Origin: Changchengzhania lutea
Lineage (GTDB): Bacteria > Bacteroidota > Bacteroidia > Flavobacteriales > Flavobacteriaceae
Length of the DNA: 64,000 nucleotides
Assembly (NCBI RefSeq): GCF_006974145.1
Contig: NZ_CP039456.1
Span: forward strand, 2,138,001-2,202,000
Direction: 5' to 3'
The notes beneath the pieces were generated by a model, which worked only from the letters and a program-made list of their open reading frames with translations, made no database searches and was not told the DNA's origin. A program made the translations under genes and the position numbers. Each line of letters begins with the position of its first letter. Positions within the stretch are counted from its first letter, which is position 1. Positions 47,715 to 57,761 of the stretch are shown here, piece after piece.

Positions 47715-50700
47715 TTGAGTAAAACAAACCAACGTTTTTATAAATCAAATGGGCATTACGCTTTTCTAATTTTCACCATACTTTGTTCTTTTTATGGGTG
47801 GTCACAGCAACCCGTTCAGGATTCAATAAAACCGGGATATAATGCGGGTTCTATAAAAATGCCAGATCCCAATAGTGTAGAGGCCAAATACATTTACGAC
47901 CCGATTACCAATCGTTATATATATACTCAAAAAATAGGAGATTTCAATATTAATTATCCTGTTATTTTAACGCCTAAAGAGTACTATGCCTTAGTTGCTA
48001 AAGAAAATATTAAAGCATATTATAAAGAAAAAATTGATGCCTTGTCTGGGAAAAAGGATGGCGCCGAAGACACTCAGAAGAATTTATTGCCAGAGTTTTA
48101 TGTAAAATCAGATTTTTTTGAAACTATTTTTGGAAGCAATACCATCGAAGTCGTCCCGCAAGGATCGGTTGAAATGGATTTAGGCGTGTTGTTTTCTAAA
48201 CAAGACAATCCGTCATTTTCACCTAGAAATAGAAGTAATTTTACCTTTGATTTCGATCAGCGCATCAGTTTGAGTCTACTCGGAAAAGTGGGCACAAGAC
48301 TTCAAGTAACTGCCAACTACGATACACAGTCTACTTTCGATTTTCAAAACCTCATCAAATTGGAGTACACACCAACTGAAGATGATATCATTCAAAAAAT
48401 TGAAGTGGGTAATGTGAGTATGCCTTTAAACAGCTCTTTAATTACAGGCGCTCAAAGTTTATTTGGAGTCAAAGCGCAGTTGCAATTTGGTAAAACCACT
48501 GTAACGGGGGTGTTTTCTGAACAAAAATCACAAGGCAATACCGTAGTGGCACAAGGCGGTGGCACCTTAGAAGAATTTGAACTTTTTATTAGGGATTATG
48601 ATGAAAATAGGCACTTCTTTTTAGCACAATATTTTAGGGAAACCTATAATAAAGCATTAAGGACCTATCCATATTTAGACACACGTGGTTTGCAAATCAC
48701 TAGAATGGAAGCGTGGGTAACCAATAGAAGCAACCGTACAGATAACGTTAGAAATGTGGTGGCACTGCAAGATTTAGGGGAATCTACGGTCATAGGATTG
48801 CAATCACCTCCAGGTGGCTTTGTAAATGTGGGTGCCGGCGCTGTTCCAGATAATGGAAATAATGATTTTGATCCCACAAATATTGGCGGTGCAGGTTCGC
48901 AACTTACTGAGGCTATCCGGGATATTGCTACCGTAAAAGCAGGCATTTTGGTTCCCAATGTGAATGAGGGCTTCGATTATGCAAACTTGGAAAATGCTAG
49001 AAAATTAATTAACGGACAAGAATATACACTAAATACAGAGCTTGGTTATATCTCATTAAACCAACGCTTGAATAATGATGAGGTATTGGCGGTGGCGTTT
49101 CAATTTACTTTAGGAGGAAATGTATACCAAGTGGGAGAGTTTGCCAATGATGGGGTGAATGCTACAGATGTTGAAACTAGCGGTGGGCAAGTCACCTCAG
49201 TGACAAATAAAAATTTAGTATTAAAATTATTGAAAAGTAGCATCACCAATGTGAACCAACCTGTGTGGGATTTGATGATGAAAAATATCTATGATACCGG
49301 TGCTTATAATCTGAGTCAGGATGATTTTAAATTAAACATTTTTTATAATGAAGCATCGCCTCTTAATTTTATTTCGCCAGTAGGAACAACCCCTTTTCCA
49401 ACACCTGGACCTGATGAAGACCCTCTGAACGAAATACCTCTACTACGGGTTTTCAATTTAGATAAGTTAAATTTTAATAACGATCCACAATCGAACGGGG
49501 ATGGTTTTTTTGATTTTGTACCGGGCATCACAGTTATGCCGCAAAACGGAAAAATCGTGTTTACCAATGTAGAGCCTTTTGGGGAATACCTCTTTAATAC
49601 GCTCTCACTTAACGCCGGCGAAGATTACGAAAATGATGCTACCTACAATGAAAATCAAGAAAAATATGTTTACGACATTCTTTATAAGAGTACAAAAACA
49701 GCCGCTTTAGAAGAAGTTGAAAAAAATAAATTTAAGTTAAAAGGGCGTTATAAGTCTTCGGGTGGGGATGGTATTCCTATTGGTGCCTTCAATGTGCCAA
49801 GAGGTTCGGTAAGGGTTACGGCTGGCGGACGTGTTTTGGTAGAAGGTATAGACTATACCGTTAATTATCAGTTGGGTCGAGTTCAAATTTTAGACGAGGC
49901 TTTAAAAGCATCCAATACACCTATAGAAGTTTCCACAGAAAACAATGCCGTATTTGGTCAGCAGACCAGACGTTTTACAGGGATTAATATTGAACACCAA
50001 TTCAATGAAAATTTTGTTTTGGGCGGTACGCTTTTAAATCTTAATGAACGCCCCATAACCCAAAAGGCCAATTATGGCACAGAGCCTATTAATAATACTA
50101 TTTTTGGCTTAAATGGTAATTACTCTACACAAGTACCATTTTTAACACGGTTGGCAAACAAGCTCCCTAATATTGATACGGATGTGGAATCTAATTTATC
50201 ACTAAGAGGGGAATTTGCATACTTAGCACCCGGCGCACCAAAAGGCACCGATTTTAATGGCGAAGCCACATCTTACGTGGATGATTTTGAAGGTTCACAA
50301 AATGGTATCGATTTACGGTCACAACAATCTTGGTTTCTATCGAGTAGACCAGTAGACGTAGATGGAGATGGAAATGAGAACGAAATTGAGGATGGCACTG
50401 GTATTGAAAATGGCTACGACCGCGCCTTATTAAATTGGTACACTATTGATCCTATTTTTTATAGTAGTCAGCGTCCTGATGGCATTTCAGATAATGATAT
50501 GTCGAGCTTATATACAAGTCGTGTTTTTATTAATGAATTGTTCCCAGAAAGGGATTTGGTGCAAGGTCAAAATTCCGTATTGTTTACACTTGATTTGGCT
50601 TTTTACCCTAATGAAAGAGGGCCCTATAATTTTGAACCCACAGCAGCAGATGGTATAATTGATAATCCTCAAAACGCCTGGGGAGGGATCACACGGCAGT

Positions 50701-53700
50701 TAACGTCAACTGATTTCGAACAGCAAAATGTGGAGTATATTGATTTCTGGTTGCAGGATCCTTTTCAAGATAACCCATCAAATCCAGGCGGAAAATTAGT
50801 CTTTAACCTAGGGAATATATCTGAAGATATTATTAAAGATGGTAGAAAATTATATGAAAATGGATTGCCTCAAGATGGGAATGTAGACCTTCTGCCATTA
50901 ACAGAATGGGGAACCGTAGTGCCACAGAATCAATCATTGATTTATGCTTTTGATACCACTGGGCAAGAACGTACGAATCAAGATGTAGGCTATGATGGCT
51001 ATGACGATGCAGAAGAAGCAGTAGCTTTTGGTGCTAATTTTGGGGAAGACCCGGCAAATGACAACTACTCCTTTTTCTTAAACGCGAGTGGTAATATTTT
51101 TGATCGCTATAAAAAATACAATGGTGTAGAAGGAAATACACCCGATACCTTTACAGATACACAGCGCGGTGCCAATACCCAACCCGATGTCGAGGATATT
51201 AATCGAGATAACACGATGAACACTATTGACAGTTATTTTGAGTATGAAATAGAATTAACCCCTCAAAACCTGCCTACATCCCAATCTGATTTTGAGAACC
51301 TTCCTGATAGTAATCCGCTCAAGGAATTCCTAAGGGATTTTAAAGATAGACCACGGGCACTTCCTAATGGCGATACTAGAAATGTACGCTGGTATCAGTT
51401 TAGAATACCGGTTCAAGGGAGTCACGTAAAAGCGATTGGTGGGATAAATGATTTACGATCTGTTCGTTTTTCAAGAATTTATTTGAAGGAGTTTGTTCAA
51501 CCTGTAGTGTTTAGATTTGGTACGCTCGATTTAGTGCGAAGCGACTGGAGGCGCTACACCAGAGCTTTGGATAAAAACGATCCGACCCCTGATGACCCCC
51601 AAACCGAATTTTCTGTAGGCATCATTGGGACAATTGAAAACGATGGCAGTTACGATAGACCCCCTGGAATTGATCCTGAGGAACTCTATAATAACAATAC
51701 AGTGGTGAGACAAAACGAGCAATCTTTGGTTGTTAAGGTTTGTGATTTAGAACCACAAGATTCAAAAGCGGTCTATAAAAACATCAATATTGATATGCGC
51801 CAGTATAAACGTTTACGGATGTTTATGCACGCCGAAGCTGGCGAAACAGGGAACCTTACAAATGATGATTTGGTTGGGTTTATTCGTATGGGTAACGATT
51901 TAACAGAGAATTATTATCAAATAGAAATTCCACTTCAGGTGTCTAATTCAACAACTCGTGAAGGACTTTGGCCGACCGAAAATGAGATTAATATACCTGT
52001 AGAAATTCTAGGTAAAATTAAGGCACAAGGTATTTCGGACATGACCTTAACCAATGAAGACCCAACATTCTATGATGTTGTAAATAATGATATAGTAGCG
52101 GTGAGTGATCCATTTTCAGGCTATGTTATTGGACAGCATCGTGTAGGGATAAAAGGAAACCCGAACTTTGGGGATGTAAGAACACTCATGGTTGGTGTTA
52201 AGAATGCGACCTCCAACGATTTATGTGCCGAAGTGTGGTTTAACGAACTCCGGTTATCAGATTTAGATAACGAAGGCGGTTGGGCAGCTGTTGTGAGTAT
52301 GGATACCAATATTGCCGATTTCGCTAATATTAGCGCTACAGGCAGGCAGAGTACCTCTGGATTTGGTGCCCTAGAGCAGGGACCAAGTGAGCGTAGTTTG
52401 GAGGATGTTAAGCAGTACGATGTGGTAACCAATATTAATGTGGGGCAGCTATTGCCAAAAAAATGGGGACTTCAAGTACCCTTTAATTATGCGCAGAGTG
52501 AAGAACTTATCACGCCTAAATACGATCAATTTTATAAGGATTTAACCTTAGAATCTCGATTGGATGCTGCCGATTCCAATGCGGAACGCGAAGACATCAA
52601 AGAGCAATCGGAAGATTACACAAAACGTCAAAGCATTAATTTTATTGGTGTAAGAAAAACTAGAACTACCGATGCTAAACCACGTTTTTATGATGTTGAA
52701 AACCTGACTTTAAACTACTCTTATAATAAAGTGGAACATCGCGATTTTGAAATAGAAAAATCGATTAATAAAACAGTGCGGGTTGGGGCTAATTATGCTC
52801 ATAACTTTAACCCGATAAGAATAGAACCTTTTAAAAACAATGATTCGCTATTTACGGGAAAATACTGGAGAATCTTAAAATACTTCAATGTTAATTTATT
52901 GCCGACAAGCTTCACGGTGAATTCAGATATTAACAGACAATTCAATAGTCAGAAATTTAGAGAGATTGATTTGGGTGGCTCAAATATTGGTATTGAAGAA
53001 TTATATCGAAGAAATTACACCTTCGATTTTCAATATGCTATTAATTATAATTTAACTGATGCGCTTCAATTAAACTTTACAGCCGCAAATAATAACATCG
53101 TTCGTAATTATTTTAAAGATAATATCCTCAACGGCGAACAAGATCCATCCTTAGATGTTTGGGATGGCTTTTTTGATGTAGGTGATCCCAACAGGCAAAC
53201 CCAGCAGTTAGGCCTTACTTATGAATTACCACTAAATAAGATTCCAGCATTAGCTTTTATTAGCAACGCGACCTACCAATACACAGGAAACTTTCAATGG
53301 CAAAAAGGCTCTGATTTATACGGAAATTTAGAATTGGATGGCGAGACTTACGATTTAGGGAACAACATTCAAAACTCCAATACCCACAATTTGAATACGT
53401 CTTTAGATATGAATAGGCTGTATAAGTTTATAGGCTTGGTTAAAAAACCTGTTAGAACTATAAGAAGTCGAACGCCCCAAGCGGCAGGGACTCCACGTGG
53501 AGAAAATGCAGATACACCTACCAAAACAAAAAGTAAAAGTAAAACGGGAACTAAATTCTTGAATGCAGGGATCGATATTTTAACGAGTGTAAAACGGATT
53601 CAGTTTAATTATTCAGAAAATAGCGGGACATTTTTACCAGGATACCTACAAACACCAGGCTTTATTGGGACTTTAAAACCCACATTAGGCTATACATTTG

Positions 53701-54935
53701 GAAGCCAAAGCGATATTAGGGATTTAGCTGCCAGACGGGGTTGGCTAACGGTGTATCCAGATTTTAACCAACAATTCACGTCCACAAATACCAAGCAGTT
53801 TGACTTCTCGGCGAATTTAGAACCGGTTAGGGATTTAAAAATAGACTTGGTTGGGAATAGGGCCTATTATGAAAATTATACTGAAAATTATAGAGTAAAT
53901 GATACAGGAAGTTCGCTTCAGTATGAATCTTTAACTCCAAATACCTTTGGCAACTTTAATATTTCAACAATTCTGATTAAGACTGCATTTAGCCAGAGTG
54001 ACGAAAATATATCAGAAGCCTTTAACGATTTTCGAGCAAATCGGCTCACAATCGCAAGACGATTAGCAGCAAAAAATGGGGCAGATCTTAACGATGTCGA
54101 TGCAGATGGCTATCCTAAAGGTTACGGTAAAAACAGTCAATCTGTATTATTGCCAGCGTTTCTTTCAGCGTATTCTGGTCAAGATGCGAGTTCTGTTAAA
54201 CTTGGTGCATTTAGGGATGTCCCAATCCCTAATTGGGACTTAAAGTATACCGGCTTTATGAAGTTTGCCTGGTTTAAAAAGAAATTCAAACGGTTTTCAT
54301 TAACGCACGGGTATCGTTCCACCTATACCATCAATCAATTTCAAACCAATTTAGATTATAATCCTATTATTCAAGGAACGAGTTATGAGGATCAACCTAA
54401 CAACACGAAAGACCAATCAGGTAATTATAAAAATGCACAATTATTCAGTAATATAAATCTTAGTGAACAGTTTAGTCCTTTGGTTCGCTTGGACTTTGAA
54501 ATGAAGAATTCAATAAAAATCCTAGCTGAAATTCAAAAGGACAGATTGTTATCCATGAGTTTTGATAATAATTTACTAACCGAAATTAAAGGAAACGAGT
54601 ATATTCTTGGTTTAGGGTATCGCATCAAAGATGTGCGTATCAAATCAAAAATTGCTGGACCAAGAAAGCGTGTGGTTAGCGATTTAAATATGAAAGCAGA
54701 TGTTTCGGTAAGAGACAATAAAACGATTATTAGATATTTAGATTTAGAGAATAATCAAGTCACTTCGGGTCAAACCATTTGGGGCTTAAAATATTCAGCC
54801 GATTATGCATTCAGTAAAAACTTAACCGCCATATTTTATTTTGATTATTCATTTTCAGAATATGCCATTTCTACGGCATTTCCTTTAACCACAATAAGAT
54901 CTGGTTTCACATTACGATATAATTTCGGGAATTAA
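47715..54935 (+). CDS. sprA: SprA/Sov, outer-membrane translocon of the type IX secretion system
   Basis: The 2,406-residue protein starts at TTG six bases after ruvA, with a signal peptide (to about 31). It is one of the largest single-chain outer-membrane barrels known (36 strands in the Flavobacterium johnsoniae structure) and forms the pore for type IX substrates, including gliding adhesins. Family marks include LPEFYVKSDFFETIFGSN and GSVEMDLG (about 130-160), long periplasmic and extracellular insertions, DDFEGSQNGIDLRSQQSW (about 855-872) and a C-terminal Phe-Gly-Asn strand end. It is full length and would export the adhesin encoded at 23-27 kb. Confidence 0.96.
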   Translation: MSKTNQRFYKSNGHYAFLIFTILCSFYGWSQQPVQDSIKPGYNAGSIKMPDPNSVEAKYIYDPITNRYIYTQKIGDFNINYPVILTPKEYYALVAKENIKAYYKEKIDALSGKKDGAEDTQKNLLPEFYVKSDFFETIFGSNTIEVVPQGSVEMDLGVLFSKQDNPSFSPRNRSNFTFDFDQRISLSLLGKVGTRLQVTANYDTQSTFDFQNLIKLEYTPTEDDIIQKIEVGNVSMPLNSSLITGAQSLFGVKAQLQFGKTTVTGVFSEQKSQGNTVVAQGGGTLEEFELFIRDYDENRHFFLAQYFRETYNKALRTYPYLDTRGLQITRMEAWVTNRSNRTDNVRNVVALQDLGESTVIGLQSPPGGFVNVGAGAVPDNGNNDFDPTNIGGAGSQLTEAIRDIATVKAGILVPNVNEGFDYANLENARKLINGQEYTLNTELGYISLNQRLNNDEVLAVAFQFTLGGNVYQVGEFANDGVNATDVETSGGQVTSVTNKNLVLKLLKSSITNVNQPVWDLMMKNIYDTGAYNLSQDDFKLNIFYNEASPLNFISPVGTTPFPTPGPDEDPLNEIPLLRVFNLDKLNFNNDPQSNGDGFFDFVPGITVMPQNGKIVFTNVEPFGEYLFNTLSLNAGEDYENDATYNENQEKYVYDILYKSTKTAALEEVEKNKFKLKGRYKSSGGDGIPIGAFNVPRGSVRVTAGGRVLVEGIDYTVNYQLGRVQILDEALKASNTPIEVSTENNAVFGQQTRRFTGINIEHQFNENFVLGGTLLNLNERPITQKANYGTEPINNTIFGLNGNYSTQVPFLTRLANKLPNIDTDVESNLSLRGEFAYLAPGAPKGTDFNGEATSYVDDFEGSQNGIDLRSQQSWFLSSRPVDVDGDGNENEIEDGTGIENGYDRALLNWYTIDPIFYSSQRPDGISDNDMSSLYTSRVFINELFPERDLVQGQNSVLFTLDLAFYPNERGPYNFEPTAADGIIDNPQNAWGGITRQLTSTDFEQQNVEYIDFWLQDPFQDNPSNPGGKLVFNLGNISEDIIKDGRKLYENGLPQDGNVDLLPLTEWGTVVPQNQSLIYAFDTTGQERTNQDVGYDGYDDAEEAVAFGANFGEDPANDNYSFFLNASGNIFDRYKKYNGVEGNTPDTFTDTQRGANTQPDVEDINRDNTMNTIDSYFEYEIELTPQNLPTSQSDFENLPDSNPLKEFLRDFKDRPRALPNGDTRNVRWYQFRIPVQGSHVKAIGGINDLRSVRFSRIYLKEFVQPVVFRFGTLDLVRSDWRRYTRALDKNDPTPDDPQTEFSVGIIGTIENDGSYDRPPGIDPEELYNNNTVVRQNEQSLVVKVCDLEPQDSKAVYKNINIDMRQYKRLRMFMHAEAGETGNLTNDDLVGFIRMGNDLTENYYQIEIPLQVSNSTTREGLWPTENEINIPVEILGKIKAQGISDMTLTNEDPTFYDVVNNDIVAVSDPFSGYVIGQHRVGIKGNPNFGDVRTLMVGVKNATSNDLCAEVWFNELRLSDLDNEGGWAAVVSMDTNIADFANISATGRQSTSGFGALEQGPSERSLEDVKQYDVVTNINVGQLLPKKWGLQVPFNYAQSEELITPKYDQFYKDLTLESRLDAADSNAEREDIKEQSEDYTKRQSINFIGVRKTRTTDAKPRFYDVENLTLNYSYNKVEHRDFEIEKSINKTVRVGANYAHNFNPIRIEPFKNNDSLFTGKYWRILKYFNVNLLPTSFTVNSDINRQFNSQKFREIDLGGSNIGIEELYRRNYTFDFQYAINYNLTDALQLNFTAANNNIVRNYFKDNILNGEQDPSLDVWDGFFDVGDPNRQTQQLGLTYELPLNKIPALAFISNATYQYTGNFQWQKGSDLYGNLELDGETYDLGNNIQNSNTHNLNTSLDMNRLYKFIGLVKKPVRTIRSRTPQAAGTPRGENADTPTKTKSKSKTGTKFLNAGIDILTSVKRIQFNYSENSGTFLPGYLQTPGFIGTLKPTLGYTFGSQSDIRDLAARRGWLTVYPDFNQQFTSTNTKQFDFSANLEPVRDLKIDLVGNRAYYENYTENYRVNDTGSSLQYESLTPNTFGNFNISTILIKTAFSQSDENISEAFNDFRANRLTIARRLAAKNGADLNDVDADGYPKGYGKNSQSVLLPAFLSAYSGQDASSVKLGAFRDVPIPNWDLKYTGFMKFAWFKKKFKRFSLTHGYRSTYTINQFQTNLDYNPIIQGTSYEDQPNNTKDQSGNYKNAQLFSNINLSEQFSPLVRLDFEMKNSIKILAEIQKDRLLSMSFDNNLLTEIKGNEYILGLGYRIKDVRIKSKIAGPRKRVVSDLNMKADVSVRDNKTIIRYLDLENNQVTSGQTIWGLKYSADYAFSKNLTAIFYFDYSFSEYAISTAFPLTTIRSGFTLRYNFGN

Positions 54936-54946
54936 ACAGATAAGTA

Positions 54947-54977
54947 TTTGAAATGATAAATTGAATAAATACATTTG
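54947..54977 (+). promoter_or_regulatory. Promoter of gcvH
   Basis: TTTG at 54947-54950, exactly 19 bases, then TACATTTG at 54970-54977: a full match to the Bacteroidota consensus, 27 bases before the gcvH start codon. Confidence 0.75.
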
Positions 54978-55004
54978 TCAATATAACAATCTAAAAGAAT
55001 CAAA

Positions 55005-55385
55005 ATGAATATTCCATCAGAATTAAAATACACTAAAGATCACGAATGGGTAAAGGTAGAAGGCGATGTAGCTACTATTGGCGTGACCGATTTTGCTCAA
55101 AGTGAATTAGGCGATATTGTTTATGTAGAAGTAGAAACGGTTGATGAAACTTTAGATGCTGAAGAAATTTTTGGAACGGTGGAAGCTGTTAAAACAGTAT
55201 CAGATTTGTTCTTACCACTTTCTGGTGAAATTATTGAGTTTAATGAATCGCTTGAAGATGAACCCGAGAAAGTAAATAGCGACCCCTACGGTGACGGTTG
55301 GATGATAAAATTAAAATTCTCTGATGCTTCACAGCTTGATACTTTAATGTCTGCCGATGATTACAAAGCTTTGGTAGGTGCTTAA
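55005..55385 (+). CDS. gcvH: Glycine cleavage system H protein
   Basis: The 126-residue protein has the H-protein pattern: [22 protein letters not shown] at the start and the lipoyl site [13 protein letters not shown] (Lys near 64). The lipoylated arm carries the aminomethyl group between the P, T and L proteins of glycine cleavage. It has its own promoter, and its end overlaps the start of the VanZ gene by eight bases, indicating coupled translation. Confidence 0.97.
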   Translation: MNIPSELKYTKDHEWVKVEGDVATIGVTDFAQSELGDIVYVEVETVDETLDAEEIFGTVEAVKTVSDLFLPLSGEIIEFNESLEDEPEKVNSDPYGDGWMIKLKFSDASQLDTLMSADDYKALVGA

Positions 55386-55755
55386 AAATGTAGCCCTACT
55401 TATTACCTTAATATATTCTACAGCCTTACTAACGGTAAGTTTGCTTACTTTAAAGGATCTGCCAAATATTGGTGTTAGTTTCGCGGATAAAATCTTTCAC
55501 TGTGGGGCATATTTTATTTTGGGGGGCTTATGGTTTGCAACTTTTGCTTTTAATTTTAAAATACCATCTAGAAAAAGTATGGTGTATGCGGCGCTCATCT
55601 CTATAACGTTTGGTATAATTATTGAAGTACTTCAAGATACCATGACGGTTTCAAGAGCCTTAGATGTTTATGATATACTTGCTAATACAGCTGGTGTTTT
55701 ACTAGCCATTGGGCTTTGTTACTTGAAATATGGTAAGAAAGTTAAAAAGACTTAA
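55378..55755 (+). CDS. VanZ-family membrane protein
   Basis: The 125-residue protein begins at GTG inside the end of gcvH and has four predicted helices. It carries the VanZ features [17 protein letters not shown] and [30 protein letters not shown]. VanZ proteins are small integral membrane proteins, one of which raises teicoplanin resistance in enterococci. The role in Bacteroidota is unknown, and pairing with gcvH is positional only. Confidence 0.88.
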   Translation: MLKNVALLITLIYSTALLTVSLLTLKDLPNIGVSFADKIFHCGAYFILGGLWFATFAFNFKIPSRKSMVYAALISITFGIIIEVLQDTMTVSRALDVYDILANTAGVLLAIGLCYLKYGKKVKKT

Positions 55756-55816
55756 ACGCTTGCATGTTTAATAAATAAATAGTTAATTTAGCAATCCTGT
55801 GTAAAACGAGAAAATT

Positions 55817-56536
55817 ATGGAAACTAAAAAAAACCCTAAAGCAAATGTTGGACGTAACAGTTCATTGTACTTTGCTATTGGCTTAATGTTAATGTTATTT
55901 TTAACAAATTACGCCATTAATTACAAAACATACGATAAATCGAATATAGATATCGGGCAATTGAATTTAGACGAATTGGAAGATGAAGAAATTCCAATTA
56001 CAGAACAAATTCAAACACCACCGCCACCGCCACCGCCACCAGCAGCTCCAGAAGTGATTGAGATTGTAGAAGACGAAGAAGAGGTTGAAGAGACTGTAAT
56101 TGAATCTACTGAAACCGATCAGGAGGAAGAAATTGTTGAGGTTGAAGCCGTTGAGGTTGAGGAAATGGATGAAGACATTGAAGTACCGTTTGCGGTTATT
56201 GAAAATGTTCCAGTATTTCCAGGTTGTGAGAGCGGAAATAATGAAGCTAAGAAAAAATGTATGTCTGAAAAAATTCAAAGTTTTGTTCAGAAAAAGTTCA
56301 ATACAGAATTGGCTAGTGACTTAGGTTTATCAGGAAGACAACGTATCAATGTGATTTTTAAAATTGACAAAACAGGAAATGTTGTTGGTGTGCGTTCAAG
56401 AGCGCCGCATCCCGGTTTAGAAAAGGAAGCAGCAAGAGTGATTAATATGTTGCCAAAAATGAAACCAGGAAGACAACGTGGTAAAGCAGTAACTGTGCCA
56501 TACTCATTACCTATCGTGTTTCAGGTACAAGATTAA
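55817..56536 (+). CDS. TonB-family energy transducer, paralogue 1
   Basis: The 239-residue protein has one N-terminal transmembrane helix (about 17-36), a Pro run (PPPPPPPPAAP, about 69-79), an acidic Glu/Val-rich linker (about 80-130) and a TonB C-terminal domain (about 135-239). The domain has VPVFPGCE, LSGRQRINVIFKIDKTGNV and VPYSLPIVFQ. It would carry proton-motive energy to TonB-dependent receptors. No ExbB/ExbD genes are next to it. A Cys pair (GCE...KKC) begins the domain and recurs in the next two genes. Confidence 0.93.
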   Translation: METKKNPKANVGRNSSLYFAIGLMLMLFLTNYAINYKTYDKSNIDIGQLNLDELEDEEIPITEQIQTPPPPPPPPAAPEVIEIVEDEEEVEETVIESTETDQEEEIVEVEAVEVEEMDEDIEVPFAVIENVPVFPGCESGNNEAKKKCMSEKIQSFVQKKFNTELASDLGLSGRQRINVIFKIDKTGNVVGVRSRAPHPGLEKEAARVINMLPKMKPGRQRGKAVTVPYSLPIVFQVQD

Positions 56537-56570
56537 TTTCCGTTTATTCCATTTCGGAATCTATAATATA

Positions 56571-56609
56571 AAATCCCGCTACAATAATTGTAGCGGGATT
56601 TTTTTTTGG
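56571..56609 (+). terminator. Strong terminator after TonB paralogue 1
   Basis: AAATCCCGCTACAA (56571-56584) pairs perfectly with TTGTAGCGGGATTT (56588-56601) over a three-base loop, followed by a run of T. Confidence 0.92.
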
Positions 56610-56652
56610 TATACTTATTGTGATATTAACCTAATTTCGATTAATAAATTTT

Positions 56653-56668
56653 TAACTAGAACTAGTTA
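56653..56668. repeat. Small palindrome TAACTAG-AA-CTAGTTA
   Basis: A perfect seven-base inverted repeat with a two-base centre, immediately left of the larger palindromic element. Confidence 0.4.
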
Positions 56669-56673
56669 TTAAA

Positions 56674-56754
56674 ATCCTGCAAGATTTTGAAAACCTTGTA
56701 GGTCTATTTTGTAATTCTAAATACCTACAAGGTCAAAATAAGACCTTGCAGGAT
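56674..56754. repeat. Interspersed palindromic element with two-part arms
   Basis: The left arm ATCCTGCAAG...ACCTTGTAGGT (56674-56703) is mirrored by ACCTACAAGGT...CCTTGCAGGAT (56723-56754) around a 19-base centre. It lies in the 320-base gap (56537-56856) between the two TonB genes, after the terminator. The rest of this gap shows nothing else. Confidence 0.7.
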
Positions 56755-56856
56755 ATGAAAAAAAATTATTTGTTGTTGAAATTCAAGTTGTTGGATTTTG
56801 AATATTAATCAAAATCAGTTCATTGTAATTGGTGTCACGTTTAAATTATAAATAAT

Positions 56857-57642
56857 ATGAGCAATCCTAAAAATCCTCACAAACGCATTCGGAAAAATAA
56901 AGAAATTGTAAAAAAATCTAAAAAGCATGACGCCAATTTACAAAAAAACACCACTATTTATTTTCAACTGGGTTTAATCGTATGTTTGCTCATGGCCTAT
57001 GGTTTATTTGAAATGACTTTTGAAACGACTATTCCAAAAGATTACGTTCAGAATATTAAGGAGGATGCTTTTATGGTGTCACCACCATTAATAAAACCAG
57101 AAGAACCAGTATTTGAAGAATCTATTGAGCGAAAAAAAATAGAACAGCCCAAAGATTATAAAGAAGTGCCCGATAATGTTACAATAGAGCCTTTAAAAAA
57201 GGATTTTACTGAACCACAAATGGATGCTCCAGCGTTAGACCCAGATGCTATTGCGCCATTGGTTAAAAAACCAGAAGAGATGAATGTTCCCATTGCTTTC
57301 ATTGAACATGTACCTATATACCCAGGTTGTGAAAATGAAAAGACGAATGACAACAAGCGTAAATGCATGTCTGATAAAATAGGCAAACTCATTCAAAATA
57401 AGTTTGATACAGATATAGGCAGTGATTATGGGCTTTCGGGACGACAAAAAATCGATGTACAGTTTAGAATAGACAAAACGGGACGTGTTACAGATATAAA
57501 GACCAGATCGCCTTATCCAAAATTAGAAGAAGAAGCCGTTAGGGTAATTAGTAAAATACCAACGATGACTCCGGGCAGACAACAGAATAAAAATGTAGGT
57601 GTTATATATGCCTTACCCATCATTTTTAGCATTCAGGATTAA
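56857..57642 (+). CDS. TonB-family energy transducer, paralogue 2
   Basis: The 261-residue protein has a basic cytoplasmic start of about 30 residues, one transmembrane helix (about 36-54), a Pro/Glu/Lys linker and a TonB C-terminal domain (about 145-261). The domain has VPIYPGCEN, LSGRQKIDVQFRIDKTGRV and IYALPIIFSIQD. It is close to paralogue 1 and ends with the same VQD/IQD, showing tandem duplication. The linker has no Pro run and is shorter in Glu, so the two may serve different receptors. Confidence 0.92.
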   Translation: MSNPKNPHKRIRKNKEIVKKSKKHDANLQKNTTIYFQLGLIVCLLMAYGLFEMTFETTIPKDYVQNIKEDAFMVSPPLIKPEEPVFEESIERKKIEQPKDYKEVPDNVTIEPLKKDFTEPQMDAPALDPDAIAPLVKKPEEMNVPIAFIEHVPIYPGCENEKTNDNKRKCMSDKIGKLIQNKFDTDIGSDYGLSGRQKIDVQFRIDKTGRVTDIKTRSPYPKLEEEAVRVISKIPTMTPGRQQNKNVGVIYALPIIFSIQD

Positions 57643-57664
57643 ACACTGCAATTTTGATAAACCT

Positions 57665-57699
57665 AAACCGTTAATTTCTATGAGATAACGGTTTTTTTA
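57665..57699 (+). terminator. Terminator after TonB paralogue 2
   Basis: AAACCGTTA (57665-57673) pairs with TAACGGTTT (57686-57694), loop of 12 bases, then a T-run. Confidence 0.75.
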
Positions 57700-57761
57700 A
57701 TGGCTCTTATGTATTAAAATTATAGTATCTTTCAAGCTTATTTAAACATTTATTATTTCTT

